Notes under the pieces: model-generated | Told to the model about the DNA's origin: nothing | The model's database searches: none | What the model saw: only the letters and a program-made list of their open reading frames with translations | Shown here: positions 53,616-61,578 of the stretch, piece by piece | Layout: each line of letters starts with the position of its first letter | Position numbering within the stretch: position 1 is the stretch's first letter | Source: Candidatus Rokuibacteriota bacterium | GTDB lineage: Bacteria; Methylomirabilota; Methylomirabilia; Rokubacteriales; CSP1-6 | Assembly (NCBI GenBank): GCA_003220495.1 | Contig: QHSP01000030.1 | Span: 15,191 to 79,190, forward strand | Direction: 5' to 3' | Length of the DNA stretch: 64,000 nucleotides | Made by a program: the position numbers and the translations under genes

Positions 53616-53655
53616 ACATTCTTCCTCGAACGCGCGCCTCACATTCTTCCTCGAA
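53616..53655. repeat. Two 15-bp direct repeats 25 bp apart in a divergent promoter region
   Basis: ACATTCTTCCTCGAA occurs exactly at 53616-53630 and again at 53641-53655, between the M20 start (53601) and the sensor start (53739). A third degenerate copy may sit near 53663 (CATATTCTACTG). Tandem sites about two and a half helical turns apart suggest an operator for a regulator of one or both genes. Confidence 0.6.
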
Positions 53656-53738
53656 ACCGCCTCATATTCTACTGCCGCTGGCCGGGCCGCGCCTGCATAC
53701 TGGCGGGAACCGAATCCACTCGGGCCAAGAGGGGCACC

Positions 53739-54647
53739 ATGGACGTGTTGCGAGCCGTCATCGCCAGGCTCTCTGTGGACATCCACCATGTCATCGAGGC
53801 GGCGGGCATCGTGGTGCTGGGTCTCGTCTTCTACTCGTATGCCCGGCGATGGTTCGACGCAAACCGGCGCATCGATCCGCGGCTGCGCGCGCTGTTCGTG
53901 GGTCTCCTCTTCGGAGTCCTGACGATCGCCCTGATGATCTCGCGGATCGAAGTGGGGCAGGGCACCTTCGTCGACGCCCGCGCCCTCCCGATCGCGCTGA
54001 TCACCCTGGTCGAAGGCGGTGGCGCGGGACTGGTCGCGGCGCTCGTCGCCTCCGCGTATCGGGCTTCGCTCGGCGGCGGGGGCGCGCCGGCCGGCGTCGT
54101 CGGGCTCTTGGCCACCGCCGGCGCGGCCACCCTGGCGCTGGCGTGGGCACGGCGGTCGGGCGGCGTGCGCTCGCGACACGGGTTCGTCCTGGGCGCCGCC
54201 GTCTACGTCCTCACGTTCGCCTCGTTCCTCGTGCTGGGCGCCCGGGGCTTCGAGCTGTTCCGGCGCGACTGGCTGCCGCTCTTGATCGTCAGCGTGATCG
54301 GGATCGGCGGCTTCACGCGGCTCTTCGTCGACGTGGTCAACGCGCAGGCGGCCGAGGCGGCGCGGCGCGACGCCGCGGAGCTGCGCGCGGTGACGCTCCT
54401 GGCGCGCGCGGCGGCGCACGAGATCAACAACGCGCTGATGGTCGTGGGCGGCGGGCTCGCGATCCTCGCGCGTCGGCTACCGGCCGACAGCGAGGACGCT
54501 CAGTGGGCAGAGCGCGCGCGCGACGGCGTCAACAGGGTCAAGGACATCGTCACGCGCATGAACACGATCACGCAGATCGAAGAGGTTCCGGGGCGTGGAC
54601 TGCTCGAGCCCATGCTCGACATCAGGCGGTCTAGCGGCTCGGAGTAG
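53739..54647 (+). CDS. LytS-like 5TM sensor with H-box but no ATPase domain
   Basis: A 302-aa protein. Residues 20-200 form six hydrophobic segments of the 5TMR-LYT type (GLLFGVLTIALMISRIEVGQ, FVDARALPIALITLVEGGGAG, YRASLGGGGAPAG). Residues 205-300 are a dimerisation helix with the phosphoacceptor-like AAAHEINNALM (His227). The protein stops about 75 residues after the H-box with no HATPase domain (no N, G1 or G2 boxes). The 3' end overlaps the VapC gene by 17 bases on the other strand, so truncation by that insertion is possible; natural ATPase-less homologues may also exist. Confidence 0.75.
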   Translation: MDVLRAVIARLSVDIHHVIEAAGIVVLGLVFYSYARRWFDANRRIDPRLRALFVGLLFGVLTIALMISRIEVGQGTFVDARALPIALITLVEGGGAGLVAALVASAYRASLGGGGAPAGVVGLLATAGAATLALAWARRSGGVRSRHGFVLGAAVYVLTFASFLVLGARGFELFRRDWLPLLIVSVIGIGGFTRLFVDVVNAQAAEAARRDAAELRAVTLLARAAAHEINNALMVVGGGLAILARRLPADSEDAQWAERARDGVNRVKDIVTRMNTITQIEEVPGRGLLEPMLDIRRSSGSE

Positions 54648-55074
54648 GATCGGGGCCCAGAACGTGGAAGCCTTCGCGCTCGGCGGCGGAGGCCTGGCGA
54701 CGGTCGAAGGTGACGAACTCAAGCGTGCCGGGCTCGTGCTCGGCAGCGACGAGGGCGGCGCCGATGTGAAGCGCGTCCGAGGCTCGAAGCGAGTGCGTTC
54801 CCACGATGCGCTCGGCATGGCGTCGGACGATATCGGCTGCCGTCACTTCGGACCAGCGTTCCCACGCATCGAGGAAATGGCGCCTCACGAGGGCCAGCTG
54901 ACGGGCGGCGGTGGGCTCGTCGCGACCCCGGCGCGCCAGCGCTGCCAGCAGCTCCAGTCGGGCCAAGGTCCACACGACCACCTCAGGATCTTCACGGAGC
55001 CGCCGCACCGCGGCGCCCGACTCCCGCTCGGCGATGAACAGAGGCACGAGAGCGGACGTGTCCCAGAACCTCAC
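54631..55074 (-). CDS. VapC-type PIN-domain toxin
   Basis: A 147-aa PIN-domain ribonuclease. The four acidic residues Asp5 (FWDTSALV), Glu41 (RLELLAAL), Asp100 (SDALHIGA) and Asp124 (TFDRRQ) match the VapC active site. It is coupled by ATGA to the antitoxin gene. Its 3' end runs into the sensor gene. Substrate RNA is not predictable. Confidence 0.92.
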   Translation of the reverse strand: MRFWDTSALVPLFIAERESGAAVRRLREDPEVVVWTLARLELLAALARRGRDEPTAARQLALVRRHFLDAWERWSEVTAADIVRRHAERIVGTHSLRASDALHIGAALVAAEHEPGTLEFVTFDRRQASAAEREGFHVLGPDPTPSR

Positions 55075-55364
55075 CAGCCGCGCTCCCGCTCCTCCAGCAG
55101 TCCGCGCAGGACGCCGCCCGGAAGGCGCGTGGGCTTGCGCGCCGCCACCCCGGCGGAGCGGCCGCCGATGCCGCGGCGGATGAGCCCCTGGCGCTCGAGC
55201 CGCGCGAGTCGATCCGACGCTCCCCGGGCGCCCTCGTGCGGGAGCGGGACGAGGCGGGCGACCGGCCGGTCTCGATCCAGCACGGTGACCGAGCCGCCCC
55301 GGCGGACGTGATCGAGATAGCGTGACAGGTTGTTCTTCAAGTTGGCTATCTTGGCCTGTTTCAC
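55071..55364 (-). CDS. Phd/YefM-type antitoxin
   Basis: A 97-aa antitoxin partner of the VapC toxin. The N-terminal DNA-binding fold is KIANLKNNLSRYLDHVRRGG followed by VTVLDRDRPVARLVPL, typical of the Phd/YefM (prevent-host-death) class. The basic C-terminal part with RKPTRLPGGVLRGLLEERER would wrap the toxin. The start is GTG, 6 bases after a TAACAT -10, so the transcript should be leaderless; an inverted repeat at 55366-55380 overlaps that -10 and may be the autoregulatory operator. Confidence 0.85.
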   Translation of the reverse strand: MKQAKIANLKNNLSRYLDHVRRGGSVTVLDRDRPVARLVPLPHEGARGASDRLARLERQGLIRRGIGGRSAGVAARKPTRLPGGVLRGLLEERERGW

Positions 55365-55365
55365 A

Positions 55366-55380
55366 TGGCTATGTTAGCCA
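55366..55380. promoter_or_regulatory. Operator-like inverted repeat and promoter of the TA module
   Basis: TGGCTATGTTAGCCA is a perfect 6-bp inverted repeat with a 3-base centre. It contains the minus-strand -10 TAACAT (55371-55376), which ends 6 bases before the antitoxin GTG; TTGGTC lies 17 bases upstream as a -35. A further half-site TGGCTA lies at 55343-55348. The site also overlaps the end of thiO. Overlap of operator and promoter fits antitoxin autorepression. Confidence 0.5.
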
Positions 55381-56477
55381 CGTTGATGGCGGAGACCAAA
55401 TCTTTCGGGCAGGAAATCCGTCATGGTGAGGCTCGGCTGGCCGCCCGTGATCCACTCTGTCATCAGGCGCGCCGTGATGGGCGCCAGCAGAATCCCGTTG
55501 CGGAAATGCCCGGTGGCGACGAAGAGCCCTTCGACACCGGGCCAGGGGCCGAGCACGGGCAGGCTGTCCGGCGCCCATGGCCTGAACCCGCACCAGGTCC
55601 GTGCGATAGGCAGCTCGCGCACCGCGGGCACCAGCTCGATGGCCGAATGGAGCAAGCCGGCGATCCCCTCGGCGGTGACGACGCGCTGGAATCCCGCGCG
55701 CTCGACGGTGGCGCCGATGAGGAGCTCCCCCGACGGCCGCGGTACCAGGTAGACCTCGCCGTGCACGCAGTGCGTGACGACGGCCGGCACGTGGGCGAGC
55801 GCGATCATCTGGCCGCGCCGCGGCTCGATCCGAAGCGTCGCGCCGAGACCGGCCATCAGCTCACCGCTCCACGCTCCGGCGGCCAGGAGCACCGCGTCGC
55901 CGTCGAATCGTTCACCCTCGGTGACGACGGCCCGCGCGCGGCCGCCCTCGACGACCAGACGAGAGACGTTGCGGCCCGTCTCGAGCTCGACCCCCGCGGC
56001 CGCCGCCGCCTGAGCGTATGCGAGAACCAGGCGCTGGTTGTTCAGCCAGTGATCGCCCTTGACGAAGATCGCGTGACGGATCTTCGGGGAGAGGGCCGGC
56101 TCGAGCCGGTGGAGCCCCTCGCCTTCCAGCATCTCTACGCCGAATTCCTGGATGTCCGCCCACTGCCCGACGTCCCGTCGCTTCTGGGCCGCGGACGTCG
56201 GATAGATGGTCCCGCGGGTGACGTACTCGACGTCGATGCCGGTGCGCTCCTGGAGGTCCCGGACGACGTCGGGATAGAGACGCCAGCTCGCGAGGGCGAG
56301 CCGCGCGAAGTTCGTTTCGGTCGACTCGTCGATGGGTGCCAGCAGGCCCGCGGCGGCGCTCGACGCCTCGGCGCCGGGCGTTGCCCGCTCGAAGACCGTG
56401 ACCCGGCAACCCGCCCTGGCGAGCTCGTAGGCGGCGGCGCAACCGATGATCCCGCCGCCGACGATCAGGACCTTCAC
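55374..56477 (-). CDS. thiO: ThiO, glycine oxidase
   Basis: FAD-dependent glycine oxidase of 367 aa making the imine (dehydroglycine) needed for the thiazole ring, using O2. The N-terminal dinucleotide loop is [23 protein letters not shown]-family elements RGQMIAL and the C-terminal TGHFRNGILLAPITA are present. Use of ThiO instead of radical SAM ThiH implies an aerobic life style. The GTG start overlaps the thiE stop as GTGA. The toxin-antitoxin genes begin 9 bases downstream on the same strand. Confidence 0.92.
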   Translation of the reverse strand: MKVLIVGGGIIGCAAAYELARAGCRVTVFERATPGAEASSAAAGLLAPIDESTETNFARLALASWRLYPDVVRDLQERTGIDVEYVTRGTIYPTSAAQKRRDVGQWADIQEFGVEMLEGEGLHRLEPALSPKIRHAIFVKGDHWLNNQRLVLAYAQAAAAAGVELETGRNVSRLVVEGGRARAVVTEGERFDGDAVLLAAGAWSGELMAGLGATLRIEPRRGQMIALAHVPAVVTHCVHGEVYLVPRPSGELLIGATVERAGFQRVVTAEGIAGLLHSAIELVPAVRELPIARTWCGFRPWAPDSLPVLGPWPGVEGLFVATGHFRNGILLAPITARLMTEWITGGQPSLTMTDFLPERFGLRHQRG

Positions 56478-57100
56478 GCGCCCCGGTCCAGCGCGTCCAG
56501 AAAGCGCCGAGTCGCGTCGGCCGGAGACTCGGCGGCGATGATCGCCGAGATGACGGCGATGCCGCGCGCGCCCGCGCGCAGGACGTCGCGCACGCGGTCG
56601 GGCGTAATGCCGCCGATCGCGATCACGGGAAGGCGGACGGTCGCGGCGACCTGCGCCAGCCGCTCGAGCCCCTGCGGCGGCCCGTACGGACGCTTGGACG
56701 GCGTGTCGTACACCGGACCGAAGACGACCCAGTCGGCGCCCTTCAGTTCGGCCTCCACCGCCTCCTCGAGCGAGTGGGTGGACACGCCGATCCGGAGCCG
56801 CTTGTCGGCGACCGCGCGGATGTCCTGGATGGCGAGCGACGTCGAGGTACGCTGGACGCCGTCGGCGCCGACGGCGAGCGCCACGTCGACCCGGTCGTTG
56901 ACGATCAGAAGGGCCTGCCGGTCGAGCGTGAGGGCGCGGATCCGCCGGCACACGAAGGCCAGGTCGCCGGCCCCGAGATCCTTTTCGCGGACCTGGACGG
57001 CCGGGAGGCCCGCCGCGAGGCACTCGCCCACGACCGCGGTGAGGTCGCGGCCGTGCGTCTGCGTGCGATCAGTGACGAGACAGAGCTTCAGCTCGTCCAA
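56474..57100 (-). CDS. thiE: ThiE, thiamine phosphate synthase
   Basis: Joins HMP diphosphate and thiazole phosphate into thiamine phosphate. The 208-aa TIM barrel shows VQVREKDL near residue 37, [38 protein letters not shown] and [27 protein letters not shown], all ThiE signatures. The ATG at 57100 lies inside thiG's 3' end (13-base overlap), which indicates translational coupling in the thi operon. Confidence 0.94.
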   Translation of the reverse strand: MDELKLCLVTDRTQTHGRDLTAVVGECLAAGLPAVQVREKDLGAGDLAFVCRRIRALTLDRQALLIVNDRVDVALAVGADGVQRTSTSLAIQDIRAVADKRLRIGVSTHSLEEAVEAELKGADWVVFGPVYDTPSKRPYGPPQGLERLAQVAATVRLPVIAIGGITPDRVRDVLRAGARGIAVISAIIAAESPADATRRFLDALDRGA

Positions 57101-57867
57101 TCAGGTACGCCCTCGAGCGGCGAGGACGCGGTGGCGTAGAGCTTCTTGCCGATCCGACCGGCTTTGAATGCCAGGCGTCCGGCCTCGACGCCGAGCCGCA
57201 TGGCGCGGGCCATGTCGACCGGGTCCTGAGCGCCCGAGATCGCGGTGTTCATCAGCACGCCTTCGCAGCCGAGCTCCATCGCGATGGCGGCATCCGAGGC
57301 CGTGCCCACGCCGGCGTCCACGATGACGGGCACGCTCACCGTCTCGAGGATGATCTTGATGTTGTACGGGTTCCGGATGCCGAGGCCGGACCCGATCGGC
57401 GCGCCCAGCGGCATGACGACGGCGGCGCCTGCGTCCTCGAGCTTCTTCGCCATCACCGGGTCGTCGTTCGTGTAGGGCATCACCGTGAAACCCTCGCGCG
57501 CGAGCGTGCGCGTCGCCTCGAGGAGGCCGAAGACGTCCGGGAAGAGCGTGCGCGGATCGCCGATCACCTCGAGCTTGACCATCTCGCCGAGCCCGGCCTC
57601 GCGGGCCAGGTAGCACGTGCGGATCGCCTCATCCGCGGTGTAGCAGCCGGCGGTATTCGGCAAGAGCGTGTAGCGTGTCGTGTCCAGATGATCGAGGATC
57701 GATTCGCCCGAGGGCAGACTGACCCGGCGCAGCGCCACCGTGACGATCTGCGCTCCCGACGCCTCGTGCGCGCGCTTCATGATGTCCATCGACGCGTACT
57801 TTCCCGTGCCGACGATCAGTCGCGACGAGAATTCCTTGCCCCCGATGACCAGATTCGTGTCGCTCAT
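57088..57867 (-). CDS. thiG: ThiG, thiazole synthase
   Basis: Thiazole synthase, 259 aa, which builds the thiazole from DXP, dehydroglycine and the ThiS thiocarboxylate. Signatures are [67 protein letters not shown] and [27 protein letters not shown]. The neighbours thiS upstream and thiE downstream match its partners. Confidence 0.95.
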   Translation of the reverse strand: MSDTNLVIGGKEFSSRLIVGTGKYASMDIMKRAHEASGAQIVTVALRRVSLPSGESILDHLDTTRYTLLPNTAGCYTADEAIRTCYLAREAGLGEMVKLEVIGDPRTLFPDVFGLLEATRTLAREGFTVMPYTNDDPVMAKKLEDAGAAVVMPLGAPIGSGLGIRNPYNIKIILETVSVPVIVDAGVGTASDAAIAMELGCEGVLMNTAISGAQDPVDMARAMRLGVEAGRLAFKAGRIGKKLYATASSPLEGVPDWTS

Positions 57868-57885
57868 GGCTCGACCTCCCCTGCT

Positions 57886-58086
57886 CTATCCGCCGCCCAT
57901 CGGTCTGACGATCTCGACGCGGTCGCCGTCGTGCAGCACGGTGGCCTCGTAAGCGCTCTTCGGCGTCACCTCGCGGTTCACCGCCACCGCGGTGTACTGC
58001 CGCTTGACACCGAGGTGCACCAGGAGCCCGTCCACGCTCAGGCCGTCGGCGACCTCCAGGTCCTTTCCGTTGACCACGATCTTCAT
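57886..58086 (-). CDS. thiS: ThiS, thiamine sulfur carrier
   Basis: A 66-aa beta-grasp sulfur carrier, MKIVVNGKDLEV at the N-terminus and a PMGGG C-terminus with the di-glycine that becomes a thiocarboxylate. It is the first gene of the operon, directly behind the TPP-riboswitch terminator: only 8 bases of T-rich sequence separate the hairpin from the ATG at 58086. No Shine-Dalgarno lies at the usual distance. No thiF, the adenylating partner, is seen in this window. Confidence 0.92.
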   Translation of the reverse strand: MKIVVNGKDLEVADGLSVDGLLVHLGVKRQYTAVAVNREVTPKSAYEATVLHDGDRVEIVRPMGGG

Positions 58087-58123
58087 AAACAAAACGGCCG
58101 CGTCCCCTCAAGGGGTGCGGCCG
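58087..58123 (-). terminator. Riboswitch-controlled intrinsic terminator
   Basis: On the minus strand CGGCCGC (58117-58123) and GCGGCCG (58095-58101) form the outer stem, CCCC/GGGG the inner stem, and TTTTGTTT follows (58087-58094) right before the thiS ATG. A strong terminator here fits repression when the upstream aptamer binds TPP. Confidence 0.85.
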
Positions 58124-58137
58124 CTCTCGTCTCCCGC

Positions 58138-58217
58138 CGTGTTCCCTTCGCTGGAATTACCCAGATCAGGTTCGAGGGGTCCCGGGCCGCACCCGGTTCT
58201 CAGGAATCCTCCCCCCA
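58138..58217 (-). promoter_or_regulatory. TPP riboswitch (THI element)
   Basis: The aptamer contains CTGAGA (58198-58203), GAACCTGATCTGG (around 58161-58173) and the CAGCGAAGGGAAC end (58141-58153) in the canonical order. It binds thiamine diphosphate and should favour the downstream terminator, lowering thiS-thiG-thiE-thiO expression when thiamine is plentiful. Confidence 0.95.
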
Positions 58218-58231
58218 CGACGTCAGAGCGG

Positions 58232-58240
58232 AGTATACCA
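58232..58240 (-). promoter_or_regulatory. Extended -10 promoter of the thi operon
   Basis: TGGTATACT on the minus strand joins the TGn extension to TATACT (58232-58237), a five-of-six match, about 15 bases before the aptamer. No -35 consensus is seen at 17 bases. Confidence 0.6.
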
Positions 58241-58260
58241 CCGCGAAGAATGGCGAGCGC

Positions 58261-59583
58261 TCAGGCGAGCGTGAGCTGACGGCCCGGCTTGGCCATCACC
58301 CGCGGCAACGCGCCCTCCACCCACTTGGCGCCGGGAGCCAGCACGACTGACGCCGAGCGCACGTGGAACGACTCGGGATCGCGGCCCGGGGCCGGCGTCC
58401 CGCGGTCGCGTAGCGCGCGCGCGGCGTTCATGAGGCGGCGTCGGACGTGGATGATGGCGGTATCGCTGGTGCCCAGGTGCTCGAGCGCGCGGTCGACGAT
58501 CTCGCCCTGGCTCTCCTGGATCGCCTGGTCCTGGACGCCGAAGCCGGGAATGCCGCAGAACATGCGCGTGCGATGCGCGTCCCAGTCCATCCCGTAGTCG
58601 TTGTCGCGATTCGCGGAAGTGCGGATGTCGCCATAGGGCTCGGAGGTCGGCGGCAGGTAGTCGCACACGTGAGCGCCGCGGCCGGCGACGTTCAGATCGA
58701 TCTCCTCGCGCGTGAGCGGGCGGTCGGGGTGCCAGGTGACCATCCAGTTGATGACGTTGGCGTCGTCCATCGGCACCCAGATGTGCGACTGCGTGATCTT
58801 CTCGTCGAGGTCGGTCGGCGGCATCGTATAAAAGGGCATCAGGAACTGGGTGACGCGCCAGAGGTGCGTTCCGTCCGGACGCGAGCGCTGCGCGCCGATG
58901 AGCACGCCGTAGTCGGTGTCGACCACCTCGAAGCGCGGCGCACGGTCCGCTGTCTGCACGGCGGAGCCGACACCGAAGCTCGCCGCGTCGAGCTCGCGCG
59001 TGACCTCGGCGTCGGCGTGGTCGAGCGGCGCGTGCAGGAACGAGATGTGGCTCGAGTCGACGCCGCCCTCCATCGCCTGGAACCAGTTGCACTCCTGGAC
59101 GCGCTTGGACGCGAAGCTGTGCGCGTCCGGCAGGAGCGTCCATTCCAGATGCGGCATCGGCGGGGGCGGGCTCGCCGGGCCCATGTAGGCCCAGATCATG
59201 CCGCCACGCTCCTCGCACGGATAACCGACGTGGCGGATCTTGGAGGCGAAGCCGCCGCCCGGCTCGTTCGGCATCTCGAGGCATCGGCCGTCCATCCCGA
59301 ACTGCCAGCCGTGATACACGCAGCGCATGCCCGCGTCTTCGACCCGGCCGAAGTAGAGCGAGGCCAGCCGGTGCGGGCAGAACTCGCCGATCAGTCCGGG
59401 GCGGCCGTTCTTCGCGCGAAATGCGATCAGACGCTCGCCGAGCAGCTTCACGCGCTTCACCCGGCCACCGGCGACCAGCTCGTTCGAGGTCACCACCGGG
59501 ATCCAGTACTGTCTGATGAGCGCGCCCATCGGCGTGCCCGGGCTCGTCCCCGTCAGCAGGTCGTTGTCTTCTCGGCTCAGCAT
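58261..59583 (-). CDS. Rieske-type ring-hydroxylating oxygenase alpha subunit
   Basis: A 440-aa Rieske non-heme iron oxygenase, similar in pattern to phthalate 4,5-dioxygenase and vanillate O-demethylase-type oxygenases. Residues near 68-91 hold the Rieske cluster (CPHR and CVYHGW), and the mononuclear iron site shows GGVDSSHISFLHAPLDH. It should hydroxylate or demethylate an aromatic compound using electrons from a separate reductase, not found nearby. The adjacent acyl-CoA synthetase may activate its acid product or substrate, which is inference. Confidence 0.9.
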   Translation of the reverse strand: MLSREDNDLLTGTSPGTPMGALIRQYWIPVVTSNELVAGGRVKRVKLLGERLIAFRAKNGRPGLIGEFCPHRLASLYFGRVEDAGMRCVYHGWQFGMDGRCLEMPNEPGGGFASKIRHVGYPCEERGGMIWAYMGPASPPPPMPHLEWTLLPDAHSFASKRVQECNWFQAMEGGVDSSHISFLHAPLDHADAEVTRELDAASFGVGSAVQTADRAPRFEVVDTDYGVLIGAQRSRPDGTHLWRVTQFLMPFYTMPPTDLDEKITQSHIWVPMDDANVINWMVTWHPDRPLTREEIDLNVAGRGAHVCDYLPPTSEPYGDIRTSANRDNDYGMDWDAHRTRMFCGIPGFGVQDQAIQESQGEIVDRALEHLGTSDTAIIHVRRRLMNAARALRDRGTPAPGRDPESFHVRSASVVLAPGAKWVEGALPRVMAKPGRQLTLA

Positions 59584-59590
59584 GGTCGCC

Positions 59591-61540
59591 TCATGACGCC
59601 TCCGTGATGGCGTTGACGGCCGTGGGGTTTTCGAGCGACGAGAGGTCGCCCGGCTCCTTGCCCAGATACGTCGCGCGAATCACGCGTCGCATGATCTTGG
59701 CGCTCCGGGTCTTCGGCAGGTCCTTCGCGAACAGGACACGCTCGGGCTTGAGCGCCTTGCCCATCTGGTGGGCGATCAGGTCCGACAGCTGATTGCGAAG
59801 CGGCTCGGAAGCCTGATGGCTCGGCCGGAGCACGACGAAGCACACGATCGCCTCGCCCTTTACCTCGTGCGGCACGCCGACGACACCAGCCTCGGCGACG
59901 GCCTCGTGCGAGACCAGCACCGACTCGACCTCGGCCGGGCCGAGACGCTTGCCGGCGATTTTCAGGGTGTCGTCCGAGCGCCCCTGGATGAACCAGAAGC
60001 CATCCTCGTCGACGTACGCCCAGTCGCCGTGGACCCACACGTTGGGCCAGCGCGACCAGTAGGTTTCCTCGTAGCGCTGCGCGTCCTTCCAGAAGCCCTG
60101 CGTCATCCCCGGCCACGGCGCCGTGACGACGAGCTCGCCGACCTGGCCGCGCACGGGCCGACCGTCTTCGCCGAAGCAGTCGGCCGCCATGCCCGGAATG
60201 GGTCCGGTGAACGAGCACGGCTTGATCGGCGCGATCGGGAACGAGCTCAGGATGCCGCCCGAGATCTCGGTGCCGCCGGTGTAGTTGATGATCGGCAGGC
60301 GCGCCTTTCCCGCGTTCTCGAAGAGCCAGCGGTACGGCTCGGGGTTCCAGGGCTCACCGGTCGAGCCGAGGAGCCGGAGCGAGCCGAGCTCGTGAGCGTG
60401 CACGTGCTCGGCGCCGTGAGGCATGAGCGCGCGCACCGCGGTGGGCGAGAGTCCCAGCACCGTGATCTTGTGGCGCTCGACCAGCGACCAGAGGCGGTTC
60501 GGCTTCGGGAAATCGGGCACGCCCTCGAAGAGAACCGCGGTGCCGCCGTGGAAGAGCCCGGCGGTGATGAGCATCGGCCCCATCAGCCAGCCGAGGTCGG
60601 TCAGCCAGAAGAGGCGATCGCCCGGGCCCACGTCCATCAGGTAGCCGAAATCGTGCGCGCACTTGAGCAGGAAGCCGCCCTGCGTGAGCACCGCGCCCTT
60701 CGGCCGGCCCGTCGTGCCCGACGTGTAGATGATGAGGCATGGACGATCGAACGAGCCGGGCAGCGCGGGGCAGACATCCGACTCCTGCCCGATCAGCTCG
60801 TGCCACCAGCGATCTCGTCCCTGAGCCCACGGGATCTCGCGGCCCAGGCGCTTGTAGACGATCACGCTCCGGATCGAAGGCGACGCGGCCACTGCCTCGT
60901 CCGCCGTCTCCTTCATCTTCACGATCTGGCCGCGCCGGTAGAAGCCGTCGGCCGTGATGAGCGCCTTGGCCTCGCAGTCCTGGAGCCGCGAGGCCACGGC
61001 CTGGGCGCCATAGCCCGAGAAGCACGGCGTGTAGATCGCGCCGATTCGCACGATCGCGAGGGTCGCGATGGCGGCCTCGGGCGACATGGGGAGAAACACG
61101 CCGACGCGATCGCCTTCGCCGACTCCGAGCCGCTTCAACGCGTTGGCGAGCTGGTTCACCTCGCGCGACAGCTCGTGGTAGGTCAGGGTGCGCGTCCGCG
61201 CGTCGTCGCCTTCCCAGATGAGCGCCGGCTGCTCGCCGCGCCCGCTGTCGACGTGCCGGTCCACGCAGTTGTCGGCGAAGTTCATCAGACCGCCCTCGAA
61301 CCAGCGCGGCCACTGGACCCCGCCCGAGATGTCGCGCACGCGCGTGTAGGGGCGGCTCCAGCGAAGACCCAGGTCGCGAACGACCGCGTCCCAGTACCAG
61401 TCCGGCTCCGCGACGCTCCGCCGCTGCAGCTCTTCCAGCGAGCTCACGCCGAGCGAGCGCATGAAGCGCGCGATCCGCGTGCGCTCCGCATACTCCCGGG
61501 TGGGTCGCCAGACGATCTCGCTTCTGCCGATCTCGGTCAT
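59591..61540 (-). CDS. AMP-forming acyl-CoA (acetyl-CoA-like) synthetase
   Basis: Adenylate-forming acid:CoA ligase of 649 aa, related to acetyl/acetoacetyl-CoA synthetases. ACAS-type N-terminus (PDWYWDAVVRDLGLRW, MNFADNCVDRH), P-loop IIYTSGTTGRPKG, DLGWLMGP, NYTGGTEISGG, DWAYVDEDGFWFIQGRSDDTLK and the catalytic Lys in TRSAKIMRR. The acid specificity is unknown; it lies just upstream of the Rieske oxygenase (7 bases), suggesting a joint catabolic role. The start at 61540 has GGGGGGA upstream. Confidence 0.9.
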   Translation of the reverse strand: MTEIGRSEIVWRPTREYAERTRIARFMRSLGVSSLEELQRRSVAEPDWYWDAVVRDLGLRWSRPYTRVRDISGGVQWPRWFEGGLMNFADNCVDRHVDSGRGEQPALIWEGDDARTRTLTYHELSREVNQLANALKRLGVGEGDRVGVFLPMSPEAAIATLAIVRIGAIYTPCFSGYGAQAVASRLQDCEAKALITADGFYRRGQIVKMKETADEAVAASPSIRSVIVYKRLGREIPWAQGRDRWWHELIGQESDVCPALPGSFDRPCLIIYTSGTTGRPKGAVLTQGGFLLKCAHDFGYLMDVGPGDRLFWLTDLGWLMGPMLITAGLFHGGTAVLFEGVPDFPKPNRLWSLVERHKITVLGLSPTAVRALMPHGAEHVHAHELGSLRLLGSTGEPWNPEPYRWLFENAGKARLPIINYTGGTEISGGILSSFPIAPIKPCSFTGPIPGMAADCFGEDGRPVRGQVGELVVTAPWPGMTQGFWKDAQRYEETYWSRWPNVWVHGDWAYVDEDGFWFIQGRSDDTLKIAGKRLGPAEVESVLVSHEAVAEAGVVGVPHEVKGEAIVCFVVLRPSHQASEPLRNQLSDLIAHQMGKALKPERVLFAKDLPKTRSAKIMRRVIRATYLGKEPGDLSSLENPTAVNAITEAS

Positions 61541-61578
61541 CCAGTCCCCCCCGAGAGGGCAGTGTACTCGGACGCGGG

